A program made the position numbers and the translations under genes. A stretch of 64,000 nucleotides of DNA, taken from Dictyophora rubrovolvata (lineage: Eukaryota; Basidiomycota; Agaricomycetes; Phallales; Phallaceae). A model generated the notes under the pieces. It was not told where the DNA came from. It made no database searches and saw nothing but the letters and a program-made list of their open reading frames with translations. The stretch is from positions 372,001-436,000 of the forward strand of contig CP114120.1 of NCBI GenBank assembly GCA_029959195.1. The letters run 5' to 3'. Positions 10,113 to 20,558 of the stretch are shown one piece after another. Position 1 is the first letter of the stretch. Each line of letters starts with the position of its first letter.

Positions 10113-13100
10113 CTCCCCCTCGACGAGAGCATGCCGGCGAGTTTGCATAAGTCGGCGTGCCTCGGCGCATTCATCGGCTTGGTGAATAAGTCGGCGGTGT
10201 TTTCATTTGTTGAAATATAATTGGTTCGAATTTCGCCTGAATTAACTTTCTCTCGGCAGAAATGATGCCGGATGTCGATGTGTTTGGTGCGCGAGTGAAG
10301 TGTCTCGTCGTTAGCAAATGAAATCGCGGCTTGATTATCTACATTGATTTCCGTTGGTTCCGCGATAGATAAACCTAATTCGGAAATTAGTGACCTAAGC
10401 CAAATGGCTTCGCGGGTTGCATGGCCAATAGCCATGTATTCAGCCTCCATGCTTGATAAAGCGACGGTTGGCTGTTTCTTTGATGACCAACTGATTGGTC
10501 CGCCTAATCTAAAAATATAGCCGGTAACAGAGCGCCGGTCCGCTAAATTTGCGCCCCAATCAGCGTCGCAAAAACCTTCTAGTGTGAGCTGATTGATCGA
10601 TCCAAGAGTAATTCCGGCGTTTAATGTGCCTTTAAGGTACCGGAAAACGCGTTTAACGGCTGTCCAATGAGCTTTGGAGGGCCGTGATGAAAATTGGCTG
10701 AGGTGCTGTACCGCGTAGGTAATGTCGGGCCGTGTGCCTAGCGACGCGTACATAAGCGATCCTATAGCCATTTGATATTGATGTGGCTCGATTTCTGGGT
10801 CGAGTGCAAGGTCCATCGGTTGGAGTTTGGAGTGAGTGTCCACCGGAGTAGGAGATGGGTTTGCGTCTTGTAGACCCATCCTCTCGATAATTTTGTTAAT
10901 AAATTGTTTTTGAGAAAGAAAAATACTTTTTCTCCCCCTGTCCCGGTGTATCTCCAGTCCAACTATCTGCTTTAATTCACCTAAGTCTGTGATTTCGAAA
11001 TGCGACGAAATTTCCTTTTTCGTCTGTGATATCAAATGAATGGCTGATGCGGCGATTGCCATATCATCAATATGGACGGCGATGATGGTGATGCCAAGAT
11101 CATTTGATCGGGTAAAAATAGAGTGGTCCGCGTTGGTCCTTGCAAAGCCAATATTAGTGAAGGCTTTGTCGAGTTCCGTTCGCCAAGCGCGTCCGGACTG
11201 TTTAAGTCCATATAAGGATTTCTTGAGTAATAAAACGTTTTTTGATCCGTCACCGAAACCAGGTGGTTGATTCATATAGATTTCTTTATCGAGGTAGCCG
11301 TTTAGGTAAGCGCCTTTGACGTCAATGCCATGGAGCTCTAGATCGTAATGTGCGGCTATAGATAGCACGACGCGGAGTGATTCTAATCTTAGCGCGGGCG
11401 CTTGTGTGAGCTCATAATCGACGCCGGGAACTTGGGAAAATCCCTTGGCCACTAGTCTAGCTTTGTACTTAGCTATAGCTCCCTCCATATTCTTTTTAAT
11501 TTTGTAGACCCATTTAGAGTCTATGGCCTTCCTATCATCAGGTAAGGTTGCTTTCACATAGGTTCCTTTGGCCTCCAGAGTGGTAAGCTCCTCTATCATC
11601 GCTTTTTGCCATTCTGGCCAATCATCGCGCGTTTTGGCTTCGGCTAAATTGATTGGTTCTGAATCAGCGCTGAGAAGCGCGATTAGATCGTCATCGTCCA
11701 ATAGGGGAATTGATGGCGTTTCTTCTTCGGCTAAGTGCGCGTCCCGCCAGTTTGGTACGGATCGCGATGCCGGATTATTTAATTGGCGATAGTTGATTGG
11801 CTGTTTCTCGCGTAACCGAGGGATTTGTGATGGAGTCGAGGGTGTGACTATATTTGGAGTAGCCGGAGCGACGGGCGCTTGGGTGGATTGTGTCATACTC
11901 TCCCCCTCAGCCAGTGCCGGAACGTCGGTTGCTGCTTCTATTGTAGCTGATTCCTGTAGACTAATAGGAATACTCCGGTCTTCCTCAACTTTGTTATCTA
12001 AAAATATAACGTTACGCGAGGTATTAATTTGGCGAGAAGCGGAATTAAAATAGCGATGCGCGCGTGATTGGTCAGAGAAGCCAGTGAAAACGAAAGGTCT
12101 GGACTTTGGATCCAGCTTGTCACGATTGGTGGATTGGTCCAGCACATAAATTTCTGAACCGAATTCTTGGAGCCGTTCTAAATTTGGCTTTTTCCCCGTG
12201 ATGGCTTCTTCTGGCGTTTTGCCGTCGAGGGCTCTTGTGGGTGATCTGTTCTTGAGATAATTAGCATAGAGTACCGCTTCACCCCACAATTGCTTAGATA
12301 ATTTTTTCTCAAAAATCATCGCCTTGGCATTCTCGACTATCGTCCTGTTTAAACGTTCGGCTATCCCGTTTTGGGCAGATGAATGTGGAGCCGTCGTTTC
12401 GAGTTTGATTCCGCGCTCCTTTAGGTAATTAATGAATTCGCGATCCTCTGTGAATTCTTTTGCATTGTCAACGCGGAATGCTTTGATCTTCTTCCCATAT
12501 TGGGTATCGATAAGCGCTTCAAAGTGCTTGAATCGGGATCGGACCTCCGTCCGGTCTTTAATTAAATAGAGAAGCGACCAACGAGTAAAAACATCTGTGA
12601 ATGAGACGAAATAGCGGTATCCGCCAAGTGCAGTCGTTCTTGCCGGTCCCCAAACGTCGGCGCAGACCAAGTCGCCAATAGCATTGGCCTTAATATGGGA
12701 GTCCTTAGGATAGGGCTCTACATGTTGTTTGGCTTGGATGCAAGCTTCGCATTGTGACATTTCCTTATCAGGATTGTCAACCTCCATGCCTGTAGACATT
12801 CTGATTAGAGTTTTAAGTGACTTAAAATTGATATGTCCCATTATCCTATGCCAGTCATCCCATGTGCGACGTTTTGTTGTTCCAAATAAGGCAATATCAG
12901 TTTTTGGGGTCGGCAATACAGGGGTAACATTCATGTTATATAAGCGTCCGGCCTGTGATCCGGCCGCGAATGTTGATTGGCCGCGTTTAAAATAGACGTT
13001 GTTTTTGATAAAAACGACTTGATGGCTCGGGTTAACCGAGGTGAATCTCGATATGGAGATTAATTGGTAAGGAAGGCTCGGCACATGTAATACGTCCCTG

Positions 13101-14065
13101 AGTGTGACTGTTGTTGGTTTATTATTGTGATGAAAGGTAAGCACAATGCTTCCTTTGCCGAGGCATGGCGTACTGCCAATGCCGTTAACGACCGCGCCGG
13201 GGGTTCCTGAATAAGAATGGAATAAATTGCGGTCCCTGACCATGTGGGAAGCCGCTCCAGAGTCTGCGAGCCAGTCTGTCGGTTTCAATGCCGGCAGGGC
13301 GATTGAATCTGCTCCCGTTACCATGAACGTGAAATTATCTTCGGCTATATTAGCGGAGTTCTCCTTTTGGGATTTAAGGGCTCGGCATTCCGGCTTGATA
13401 TGTCCTTTCTTGCCGCAATGGTGACAAGTGACATGAGGGTTATATTTGGATTTACCCTTTTTACCAGATTTGGCTGGTAATGCCGTGTCGGCAGTAGTTG
13501 ACGCTTTGCGATTCTTTATTTCGATGATGCGATTAATAATCGATTCGGAATCTGCCAACTCGGAGTCCTTAATAGTATTAATAAAAGAATCCCATGATTC
13601 GCCTAATGCAGTAAGAATTAATAATGAAAATTCGTCATCGGCTAGCGGTTTGCCGAGGACCGCCAATTGGTCCTTAAATTTGAGCATGGTATTAATAAAT
13701 TCGGAGATGTCGGTCCCTTCGTCCCAACGCGCTAATAATAGCTTCCGCCGGATCGCAACCACGGCAGATACTCCTTTGGGCTCAAATCTTCTAATCAAAA
13801 GTGCCCATGCAGCAGCAGAAGTTGATGCCGCGCGAATGTGAGTGATGATTGGATCGGAAACGCGTAGCCGTATGGCCGTGAGCGCTTTTCGATCATTCGT
13901 GTCCCATGCCATTGCAGTTGCATCGTCTGGCCTGACTAACCTTCTCATGGCATAATCAAATAGGCCGAGGTCGGTTAGAATATCTTGCATCTTGATCTTC
14001 CATACCGGGAAGTTGCTTTCGCCTTTAAGCGGCTCGATTCTATAAGCATGGTCATTAGTTGACAT
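10088..14065 (-). CDS. Copia Gag-Pol polyprotein, single frame
   Basis: A 1325-residue uninterrupted frame in copia order. The Gag-like N-terminal part ends in a CCHC knuckle, CHHCGKKGHIKPEC (about residues 214-227). A protease with LADSGAASHM follows at about 266-275. Integrase follows with an HHCC-type region, the D-D-E core (VCADVW, FRVDNAKEF) and AERLNRT. Then comes reverse transcriptase with YMNQPPGF, SLYGLKQSGRAW and the catalytic VHIDDM. The RNase H has GFCDADW and SSMEAEYMA. The order PR-INT-RT-RH defines Ty1/copia (Pseudoviridae type). One frame carries both Gag and Pol, as in Drosophila copia. It looks whole. Confidence 0.95.
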   Translation of the reverse strand: MSTNDHAYRIEPLKGESNFPVWKIKMQDILTDLGLFDYAMRRLVRPDDATAMAWDTNDRKALTAIRLRVSDPIITHIRAASTSAAAWALLIRRFEPKGVSAVVAIRRKLLLARWDEGTDISEFINTMLKFKDQLAVLGKPLADDEFSLLILTALGESWDSFINTIKDSELADSESIINRIIEIKNRKASTTADTALPAKSGKKGKSKYNPHVTCHHCGKKGHIKPECRALKSQKENSANIAEDNFTFMVTGADSIALPALKPTDWLADSGAASHMVRDRNLFHSYSGTPGAVVNGIGSTPCLGKGSIVLTFHHNNKPTTVTLRDVLHVPSLPYQLISISRFTSVNPSHQVVFIKNNVYFKRGQSTFAAGSQAGRLYNMNVTPVLPTPKTDIALFGTTKRRTWDDWHRIMGHINFKSLKTLIRMSTGMEVDNPDKEMSQCEACIQAKQHVEPYPKDSHIKANAIGDLVCADVWGPARTTALGGYRYFVSFTDVFTRWSLLYLIKDRTEVRSRFKHFEALIDTQYGKKIKAFRVDNAKEFTEDREFINYLKERGIKLETTAPHSSAQNGIAERLNRTIVENAKAMIFEKKLSKQLWGEAVLYANYLKNRSPTRALDGKTPEEAITGKKPNLERLQEFGSEIYVLDQSTNRDKLDPKSRPFVFTGFSDQSRAHRYFNSASRQINTSRNVIFLDNKVEEDRSIPISLQESATIEAATDVPALAEGESMTQSTQAPVAPATPNIVTPSTPSQIPRLREKQPINYRQLNNPASRSVPNWRDAHLAEEETPSIPLLDDDDLIALLSADSEPINLAEAKTRDDWPEWQKAMIEELTTLEAKGTYVKATLPDDRKAIDSKWVYKIKKNMEGAIAKYKARLVAKGFSQVPGVDYELTQAPALRLESLRVVLSIAAHYDLELHGIDVKGAYLNGYLDKEIYMNQPPGFGDGSKNVLLLKKSLYGLKQSGRAWRTELDKAFTNIGFARTNADHSIFTRSNDLGITIIAVHIDDMAIAASAIHLISQTKKEISSHFEITDLGELKQIVGLEIHRDRGRKSIFLSQKQFINKIIERMGLQDANPSPTPVDTHSKLQPMDLALDPEIEPHQYQMAIGSLMYASLGTRPDITYAVQHLSQFSSRPSKAHWTAVKRVFRYLKGTLNAGITLGSINQLTLEGFCDADWGANLADRRSVTGYIFRLGGPISWSSKKQPTVALSSMEAEYMAIGHATREAIWLRSLISELGLSIAEPTEINVDNQAAISFANDETLHSRTKHIDIRHHFCREKVNSGEIRTNYISTNENTADLFTKPMNAPRHADLCKLAGMLSSRGSVGIGVAG

Positions 14066-14157
14066 AATGCCGGTAGATAGAAAATAGTAAAGGGTAGATT
14101 AAGAGTTCAAGAAGACGCGAATACGAGGTGAAGTTCTTTTAATTTTAGTAGGGCTCG

Positions 14158-14169
14158 GGGCCCATAACC
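14158..14169 (-). other. Primer-binding site of the copia element
   Basis: GGTTATGGGCCC on the element strand, immediately inside the 5' LTR. It complements the anticodon region of initiator tRNA-Met rather than a tRNA 3' end, as is known for copia. Confidence 0.75.
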
Positions 14170-14370
14170 TGTCGCAACTAGCGGTTATGGTTTAGATAGA
14201 ACTTGTTATTTAGTGCTCGAAATATAGAGCTTTATATACAAAATTATAAATATGAAAAAGGTAAAAACTAACTACCGGGATTTATAATATTTTACTAAGA
14301 CTTAACTAATGCGTCGTCGGCGACGACGCAATATTAATTTGACTGTTAGCCGGCGACTCCGATACCAACA
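14170..14370 (-). repeat. 5' LTR of the copia element
   Basis: 201 bp, TG..CA bounded, identical as read to the other LTR. The promoter for the element presumably uses the TATATAAAG motif inside it. Confidence 0.92.
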
Positions 14371-14375
14371 ATATC
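14371..14375 (+). repeat. Target-site duplication, right
   Basis: ATATC, matching the five bases left of the element. Confidence 0.85.
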
Positions 14376-14560
14376 TAGCTTTGCTCAGTTTGAACTTGAC
14401 CCGTAATTTTCGAAAAAGTTGAAGCCCGACGAGCCCGACTGTGACAAGTAGGTCACGGCAATGGCGGCACCGAAACAAGATGTTAGGACCGTGACTGTAC
14501 GTCATCCACCCACTTTCTCCTTGCTTTCTCCTTAAGCTTAACTTTTAAGTCTTAAGCAGC
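14376..14560 (+). repeat. Duplicated upstream segment, copy 1
   Basis: Aligns with about 15170-15400. Shared blocks are CTAGCTTT, CTCAGTTTGA, CGTAATTTTCGAAAA, GAAG(C/T)CCGAC and ACGG(C/T)A plus gaps. It forms the immediate upstream region of the coiled-coil ORF, so it probably contains that gene's promoter. The copia element sits at its left edge. Confidence 0.55.
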
Positions 14561-14561
14561 C

Positions 14562-14999
14562 ATGGCGCCTCGAGAACCAAGCTTCGAACCAACTTCGGTT
14601 GATTCCAAACTCAAACACCAGCTGATATTTACTCAATCTGACGACGTTTCCTCCGAATTCCTAATGATTAAAATCGAATCCCTTTTCGCCGGGCTGAGTC
14701 AACTGGAATCTGAGCTGAGGGCCTCTCGGGCTGAACTCAGAGTCTCTCTGGCTGAACTCAGAGTCTCTCAGGTTGAGCTCAGAGCCTCTCAAGCTGAACT
14801 CAAAGCCTCTCAAGCTGAACTCAAAGTCTCTCAAGCTGAACTCAAGGTCTCTATTGACAGAGTCGCGGCTTCACTTAGGGTTATGGCCAATAGATTTTCT
14901 CCCACAGGATTTGGAAATATGCAAATTGAAGATGAGCTTGTCCCAGTACGTTTTCGTACCAAATTGTCGGAATTACTACTCAGCGAAATAATTTTCTAG
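14562..14999 (+). CDS. Small heptad-repeat coiled-coil protein
   Basis: A 145-codon frame from ATG at 14562 (CAGCCATGG context). Residues about 45-100 are seven successive seven-residue units of the form (R/K)(A/V)SQAEL, encoded by a tandem 21-bp repeat at about 14710-14857. Such units form a continuous coiled coil, so dimer or trimer formation is likely. A GTACGT donor at 14946 and a TTTCTAG acceptor ending at 14999 suggest that the mature C-terminus may instead come from a second exon starting at 15000. I do not recognise the family. In-frame array length could change easily by slippage. Confidence 0.5.
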   Translation: MAPREPSFEPTSVDSKLKHQLIFTQSDDVSSEFLMIKIESLFAGLSQLESELRASRAELRVSLAELRVSQVELRASQAELKASQAELKVSQAELKVSIDRVAASLRVMANRFSPTGFGNMQIEDELVPVRFRTKLSELLLSEIIF

Positions 15000-15164
15000 G
15001 TGAAGAAGATGATCCAATGTAGTCGTCCAAGTATTAATTGAGATTACTACGGCGAATTGAAGTATCATCATCAATTGTCGGAAGACTTTTCTCGTTTGTA
15101 TACATACACATGTAAAATTAACAGTACCAATTTCATGTCAATGCTATTCGTTCTTCGAAATCAA

Positions 15165-15400
15165 TATACCTAGCTTTCTCAGTTTGATCTTTGCACGTAA
15201 TTTTCGAAAAGTCATTGAAGTCCGACAATGGACACGGTAAACCATAAGTAGTACGGCAGGGTTACTGCAGTGACGGTACCGAGCAAGCCAATCAGATTAG
15301 AACCGGACGCGTGTAGAGGTCACTAACCGTTTGCTAACCGTTCTCCTCGAGCGGCGAGCTACTAATTCTCATAAATTTTCGGAAGGTCGGCGAACGAGGA
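15165..15400 (+). repeat. Duplicated upstream segment, copy 2
   Basis: Diverged copy of 14376-14560, now upstream of the 15346-15619 gene fragment, which suggests that the two neighbours arose by local tandem duplication or share a transferred promoter. Confidence 0.5.
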
Positions 15401-15619
15401 AATTTTAGATTCATGTTTGTCACAAAAAGTGGCCCATTCCGCGGATATCGCAATATGCCCTCGTCAGACATATTGCAATTCGAACGTTGTGATAAGGATG
15501 CCATTATCAAAGAACTCCTTGACAGAGAAGGTATGTTATTGCCGTCAATTATTTGGTGCGTCTACTTATTGAATTTATCAGGTATTACTCCGTACAAATA
15601 CGAAACGGTTCTCAATTAA
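15346..15619 (+). pseudogene. 5'-truncated paralogue of the gene at 32663-33016
   Basis: From about 15370 the translation matches the minus-strand gene at 33016-32663 almost residue for residue: LINFR, NFRFMFVTKSGPFRGYRN, LQFERC. It keeps the same intron position (donor 15531 after codon start GAA G, acceptor 15581) and the same C-terminus ITPYxYETVL(N/D). The N-terminal quarter of the other copy (about MTLGVCQLGDRSQEMHPD and following) has no counterpart, so this copy looks truncated at its 5' end, or has a different first exon. A start at ATG 15413 inside the conserved block is possible but would lose part of it. Function unknown. Confidence 0.5.
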
Positions 15620-15848
15620 TGTTCTTGTGTATTTCGCCAATTAATAAATTCCTGTTTTTCTATTTATTCTATTCAAGAGTCAAGAGTCAAGACACTCTAA
15701 TAGCTACCCAAAATTGCAATGAGCTGTTAGTCGACTGGTTCAGCGCTTGCACCGGGGTATTGATTGCAGCACTGCTAAGCCCCCAAAAAGTCTCCATCCC
15801 GACGTCGGCGAGTCTTTGAAAAAAAAGGTGAATGATGTCGCTTAACTA
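15620..15848. other. Convergent intergenic spacer
   Basis: Short AT-rich 3' flank between the truncated plus-strand copy and the minus-strand secreted-protein gene; no feature seen. Confidence 0.4.
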
Positions 15849-16329
15849 TCAGGAAACAACATACGTGAAGCTACCGTCGACCAATTGGACGCTTTGCCAT
15901 AGAACTGAAGTAATATTCTGACCAGTTATCGTATTTAAAGGTCCGGGAAGACCTAACGGGGCACCGGCCTGTAGAATATTCCCTTCCATCGAGCTTGGTG
16001 CGATTATTGTGAATACACCTTTGAGAGATCCAAAGCTGGAAACCGTCCACTAATAATAGGCAATTAAATCAGGATTGTGCTAATGATAATCGAGAATAGA
16101 TTCAAAAAATCTGTATTACCAGCTGGTTTGGCTGACCCAATACTAGCGGTGTGACCATAAGATTCTTATTTTGTCCGAAATCGGTTATAGCGAGAAGGTT
16201 TCCATTTGGATCGACGACCCGGTTGATAAATTGGTATACTCCTTGAGTCAAGTTCAAAGCTGACGCGGGTTGGGCGATTATGGAGAAAAGGATTGATGTT
16301 ACGGCAATGAGAGAAGGTAGCATTCTCAT
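15849..16329 (-). CDS. Secreted beta-trefoil-like protein
   Basis: Two exons, complement(16120-16329) and complement(15849-16049), with a 70-nt intron (GTAATA..TTATTAG), encode 136 residues. Residues 1-24 (MRMLPSLIAVTSILFSIIAQ..ASA) are a signal peptide. The mature part has repeated short strands with GVYQFINR, NQLWTV and SVLWQSVQL. The QxW-like spacing recalls ricin-B/beta-trefoil lectins and fungal protease inhibitors of that fold. The match is by pattern only. If correct it would bind sugars or proteases outside the cell. Splicing is needed to join NQL to WTV; the unspliced frame ends shortly after the donor. Confidence 0.6.
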
Positions 16330-17077
16330 GATTGAGTCCGTCGGTGAAGACTGCGATCGGGAGAGCAGGAATGCGCAATCCTTTGGCTTTCAACACAATC
16401 AGGAACCAAAACGTAAATAGGGCCATCGAAAAAGGGACTGCTGTCCGTCAACGTGACCGAGTAACGAATGAACAGCGAATACGATGGGTACACGTGTAGC
16501 GACGTTGATTGAAGATTCCCAGCGGTCCTTCAACCATGTATACCGAGTCTATTTTTTTCACGGTTCCATGAACTAGTTGAAAAGTACTGGTTCCTGAGTT
16601 TGAAAGAAAATATTGATTGACAAGATGTCTGCTTACCCGTCTGATTTGAAGTTCATTTTCACACGATGGTAATGGTATATTAGACTATCCAGTCGCACAC
16701 AGATCACCAAGGTTGATTGTCATCTCATATTCTTATCCCACAGAGATGGTTAGGGACACGATTGAGGGCGAATGCGTATGCAATCTGGACAATTCGGAGA
16801 TTTGGCTTGGATTTAGCAGAGGCTAGACTCGGCCTGATCCGGCTTCTTACTCCGACTCGCGCTCCGCACGGACCCTTCCCTTTGATTTGATTGTTTTGAT
16901 TTGATTGTTTTTGGCAGAGTCGATCCCACATGATACATCTACAGTAGTTGTACAACTATCAACTTGTGAACATGTCTCACGACATAAGGTACATGCCATT
17001 GAAGCAAGAGAACCAGCCTTGCTAATTTCCGGCTAACACGTATATACATAGCCCCTCAGTACTAGCTTCTGTGATTC
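16330..17077. other. Intergenic, nothing recognised
   Basis: Lies upstream of the secreted protein and downstream of the P450. A minus frame at 16725-16955 lacks motifs. Confidence 0.4.
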
Positions 17078-19398
17078 TCAGGTGCGAACCTTAATTGTTA
17101 CAGGAAGTGGCAGGTTTTTGACGAGAGTAAAATAATCCGTCAGAGATGATTCCCACTTCGTATAGTCCCAGTTCTTGTCGAAGCTAAAATCAAACTTTTG
17201 TATCAGTGAACAGACAACCACGCGCATTTCGAGCTGTGCAAGGTATTTTCCAGCACATTGAGTTGGACCTGCATACATATCGCATCATCAAATTCAAAAA
17301 TTTGCATCCTGCGTTGTATAGAGGGGTAAAATCTACGAACCGTGGCTGAAAGGTATATGAGCCGTGTTCATTATTTCACGCTGTTTGATGTCTTCGGTAA
17401 GCCAACGTTCTGGCCAGAATACTTCTGGATTTTCGTAATATCTTCGGTCTCGATGGACTTTATAAAAGGTGAGACTATTTTTCATGAAAGACAACGGTAA
17501 AAACCTACGGGCAAATGTGGTAATTTGAACTGTGGATTCGGGAGGAATAAACCTGAAATTGGTGTCGGATACAGTTCCAACAAAGCAGCGAAAAAAAAGA
17601 AAGATGGGCGCACTTTCCGGCAATTATCATACCCTGGGATCCTTTGGGTATGACCCTTGGCCCGCCACACGGAACAGCTGGCTGTAGACGGAGTGTTTCG
17701 TTGCTAGAATAGACCGGATTAGAACAAAAAAAAAACGGTTGAAAATGTGAAAACTTTTTCACGTGACAGCTTGTAAATATTTGAGCTCAGAAACAGCTTT
17801 AGTGTCTATCTCGGAGCCTAGAGGGAAGGCATCATCTATTTCCTTGCGAAGACGGCGGTATATCCCGGGATTGGACATTAAGTAGTAAAATAGATTTGTG
17901 AGTGCGGTTCCGGTGGTGTCAGAGCCTTTATTAATAATAATGGTTAAAAGCTGGGAAATTGTGATTTAGTATTATTTTGAGCACAAACCTGCAGCAATAG
18001 CTAAATCGGCTTCCATAATCAGCTGGGGCAACGGTGGAGGCCCTTCGCCGACGCCTTCTTCATCAAGCTAGTTTACATCGTGAGATGACAAGATTCGGAG
18101 CTGAAAAAAAAACCCAAATTACAAGATAGTAGAAGATATCTTTGTATGTCGATCCCTGTCGTTTCCTGGCAAGGATACTGTCCTCCGAGAACTTGTGGGC
18201 ATCATCTACCGCAGCTGAACCGGGAAGGTAACTAATAAAAGCTCTCATCCACGGAATGGTTCCAAGGACTTCTTGATACCTTTACGTTTAAAGATCAATG
18301 ATTGAGAATATGCAGAAGAATAAAGACAAGCGACTACGCACTTCATCGCTGCGTGCATCGTGTTTATGTACCCATGAACATCACCTCCATTCTCAAGAAG
18401 CTTGAACGCGCCTCCAAATCTGTGGTGCGCACAATCAGTCAGACTTCGTGCACACTGATTAAAGTAACTTACGCCAAATCTCCCATAAAGTCAAACCTTA
18501 AAGCCAATATAAAGATATCGTCAAGTTTCAGATGTAATGCATGAACAAAAAAACACCTACGAGAAAAACGATAGCCAGGAGCTTAAATCCGCTGATGGTT
18601 TTTTATCGTAGCTTTCGAGTTTCGATACCAATTGCAAGACACGCTTTTTCAAGAAACCTTCGTAGTTCTGTACTGCGCTTACACTTAAACCGTGGTTCCA
18701 TATGCGGCGGCGGACCATGTGTTCCTGGGGGTCGATTATCCCAATCACACTACCACTGGTTCCTGGGACATTCAATACAGCGTATCCTAAAACGTTGAAA
18801 CTCAGTAAAACTTGTTCAACATGGAAGAAGATACACGCACTGTCGCTGCGGGGAAGGGTGCGTCTACCGTATATAGGCGGAATGGCATCAATGTCACATA
18901 TGTGAATATGGTTAGGCCCTTATTACGCAGTCAGCATAAAAAGAAGAGCGTTCAAAGGCAGCTGAGAATCATACCAGTTCTAACGTGAGTTCCATATTTC
19001 TCATGAAGAGTCTTATAGTACTGGTGTTGGAACCCTCGGTAAGTGATATAGCCTGCCCAGAGTCTGGTAAGCCTGCAAACGAAAGGTCCGGGATACGACG
19101 CAAGAGGATGAAAAGGGGAGATTCGATAAGCGAGGATCGACGAAATCAGCGCGGTGTAGAACAAAACGTAAGACCGGATCATGTGGAAGAGCGTAGTAGT
19201 TTGTGTCGACCGTAATCCGATTAGGAGCGTTATGGGAGGGGCTATAGCAAGAACGAGAATTTGAACAGCTCCTCTTGGTTCTAGTCTGTTAAACAATACG
19301 TGGGTAATCTGGGAGGGATAAGTGTGGGGATTTTAGGTCTGCTTCGCTATTATTGTTCTACGTACGATTGCCGCTGCGATAACTTCGATGTTTGGCAT
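17078..19398 (-). CDS. Cytochrome P450 monooxygenase, 13 exons
   Basis: Thirteen exons in phase: 19366-19398, 18975-19308, 18841-18918, 18561-18786, 18473-18496, 18342-18419, 18123-18279, 17989-18067, 17763-17925, 17614-17703, 17509-17552, 17341-17457, 17078-17268 (537 residues). The N-terminus has two hydrophobic segments and YPGP, marking an ER-membrane P450. The I-helix reads AAGSDTTGTA. The ExxR motif is in NETLRL, the PERF-type motif is FWPERWL, and the heme loop is FSHGPTQCAGK with the Cys ligand. All key residues are present, so the gene looks functional. The substrate is unknown. The fifth exon is only 24 nt. A stray copy of the last exon lies at 27195-27333. Frames on the opposite strand at 18302-19215 are shadows. 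Confidence 0.85.
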
Positions 19399-20558
19399 TA
19401 TACCAATCATTGCCATATCCTTATCCTTGAGCTTGATTTAGATGTGGTGCGTACGACCGTCGAGTGATGGTGGTTAATGAAAAGGAAGCGGGATCCCGCT
19501 ATATATGTGAACAATTTTCAGGGTTGCTGTTATCATCTGAGGCCGACCGACGGGTGAAGTGCATAAATAACAACGGTGTGGAATGGCCCGGAAATAATAG
19601 CCGTCCCCCGCTGTCTCACTCTGTCTCACTCGTCGTCAGTCAACAAGGTCCAGCTCGCCGCTGTCGATGAAAAACTGGTACGACTGATGCATTGTTAAGG
19701 CTCTGATAGCTCTGATAGCACAGCGCGGCAAAAAAAAAGGTGGGCATGACTGCGCTAGATTATGCAGTTATGTGTCGGCGAGGTCATATACATAGAATAC
19801 ACGGATCTTGAGTACACACCGAACGGGCAGGCACGGTCGACGGCGAAAAAAGCCGAAGCACAGGCTTACGTAACAACAATTAGGCTGTTACAGCGATGTT
19901 TGGGCTCTGCAGTGTACCATTGCAGCTTCAACTTATACCTCAACTCTCGTTATTCTGAACGGGTCCCGACCCATACAGGGTCCTCGAAAGAGTAATAGTA
20001 ATCGTATTCCATAACATTCAATAACATTCCTTCCATGTTCACCACAACTCAATTGCGTTCAATTTGGCAAGATTTTGCTGGGCCGTGATACACGTCCAGC
20101 AAACTCCGTCGGAATCTGATCCGACTAGGCTTTCGGCATTGAAAAGCTCCTTGGCTACATATCGGATTTTTACCGTCAAATAGGACTCTCGTTATCTATA
20201 CTTTGTATGACTGCCACTGCAATCAGATCTCTATCAGCACCAATGCGTTGGTTGGCATGTCGCATACAGTCATGGTCATATGATAGATCATGCCGTTTGG
20301 AGTTGTAGGCTCCTTTGTTTCATGTTCCAAGTTTATTCCGATCCAACATCGCGCCCAACTAGTCAAGTTGTTTTCACATAATTCAGCTTCAATTCAGTTT
20401 TCTATTCAGTCATCGGCGTCTAATCCTAAGCGGTGTCAAGCGGATTGTTGTGATTGGGCAATTTAATAACCTGCACCCTCAGTTGGGCGTGTAGTTGAAG
20501 GCTTCATATATATATCTAGATTCCGAATGCTCTTCCTCAAGTTTACTATCTACCATCG
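19399..20558. other. Divergent intergenic region between P450 and monooxygenase
   Basis: The P450 and the FAD monooxygenase are transcribed away from each other across this 1.16-kb region, so it may hold two promoters. A TATA-like CATATATATATC lies at about 20504-20515, some 45 bp before the monooxygenase ATG. Short frames inside show no motifs. Confidence 0.45.

Larger units (their letters stand above)
9912..14370 (-). mobile_element. Ty1/copia LTR retrotransposon, looks whole and young
   Basis: A 4459-bp element lies on the minus strand. It has two 201-bp LTRs with TG..CA ends (9912-10112 and 14170-14370) that I read as identical, and a 5-bp target duplication ATATC. The primer-binding site next to the 5' LTR (14158-14169) reads GGTTATGGGCCC on the element strand. 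That matches the anticodon arm of initiator tRNA-Met, the half-tRNA priming known for copia-type elements. A purine tract GAGGGGGAG abuts the 3' LTR (10113-10121). Each LTR holds a TATA-like TATATAAAG and a perfect 19-bp hairpin GCGTCGTC-GGC-GACGACGC. Identical LTRs and a complete coding region imply recent insertion. It landed at the left edge of a duplicated host segment (14371-14560, related to 15165-15400), separating it from the GST locus. Confidence 0.93.

Noticed and set aside
11568-13841. Several plus-strand frames of 65-131 codons
   Set aside because: Antisense shadows of the copia polyprotein.
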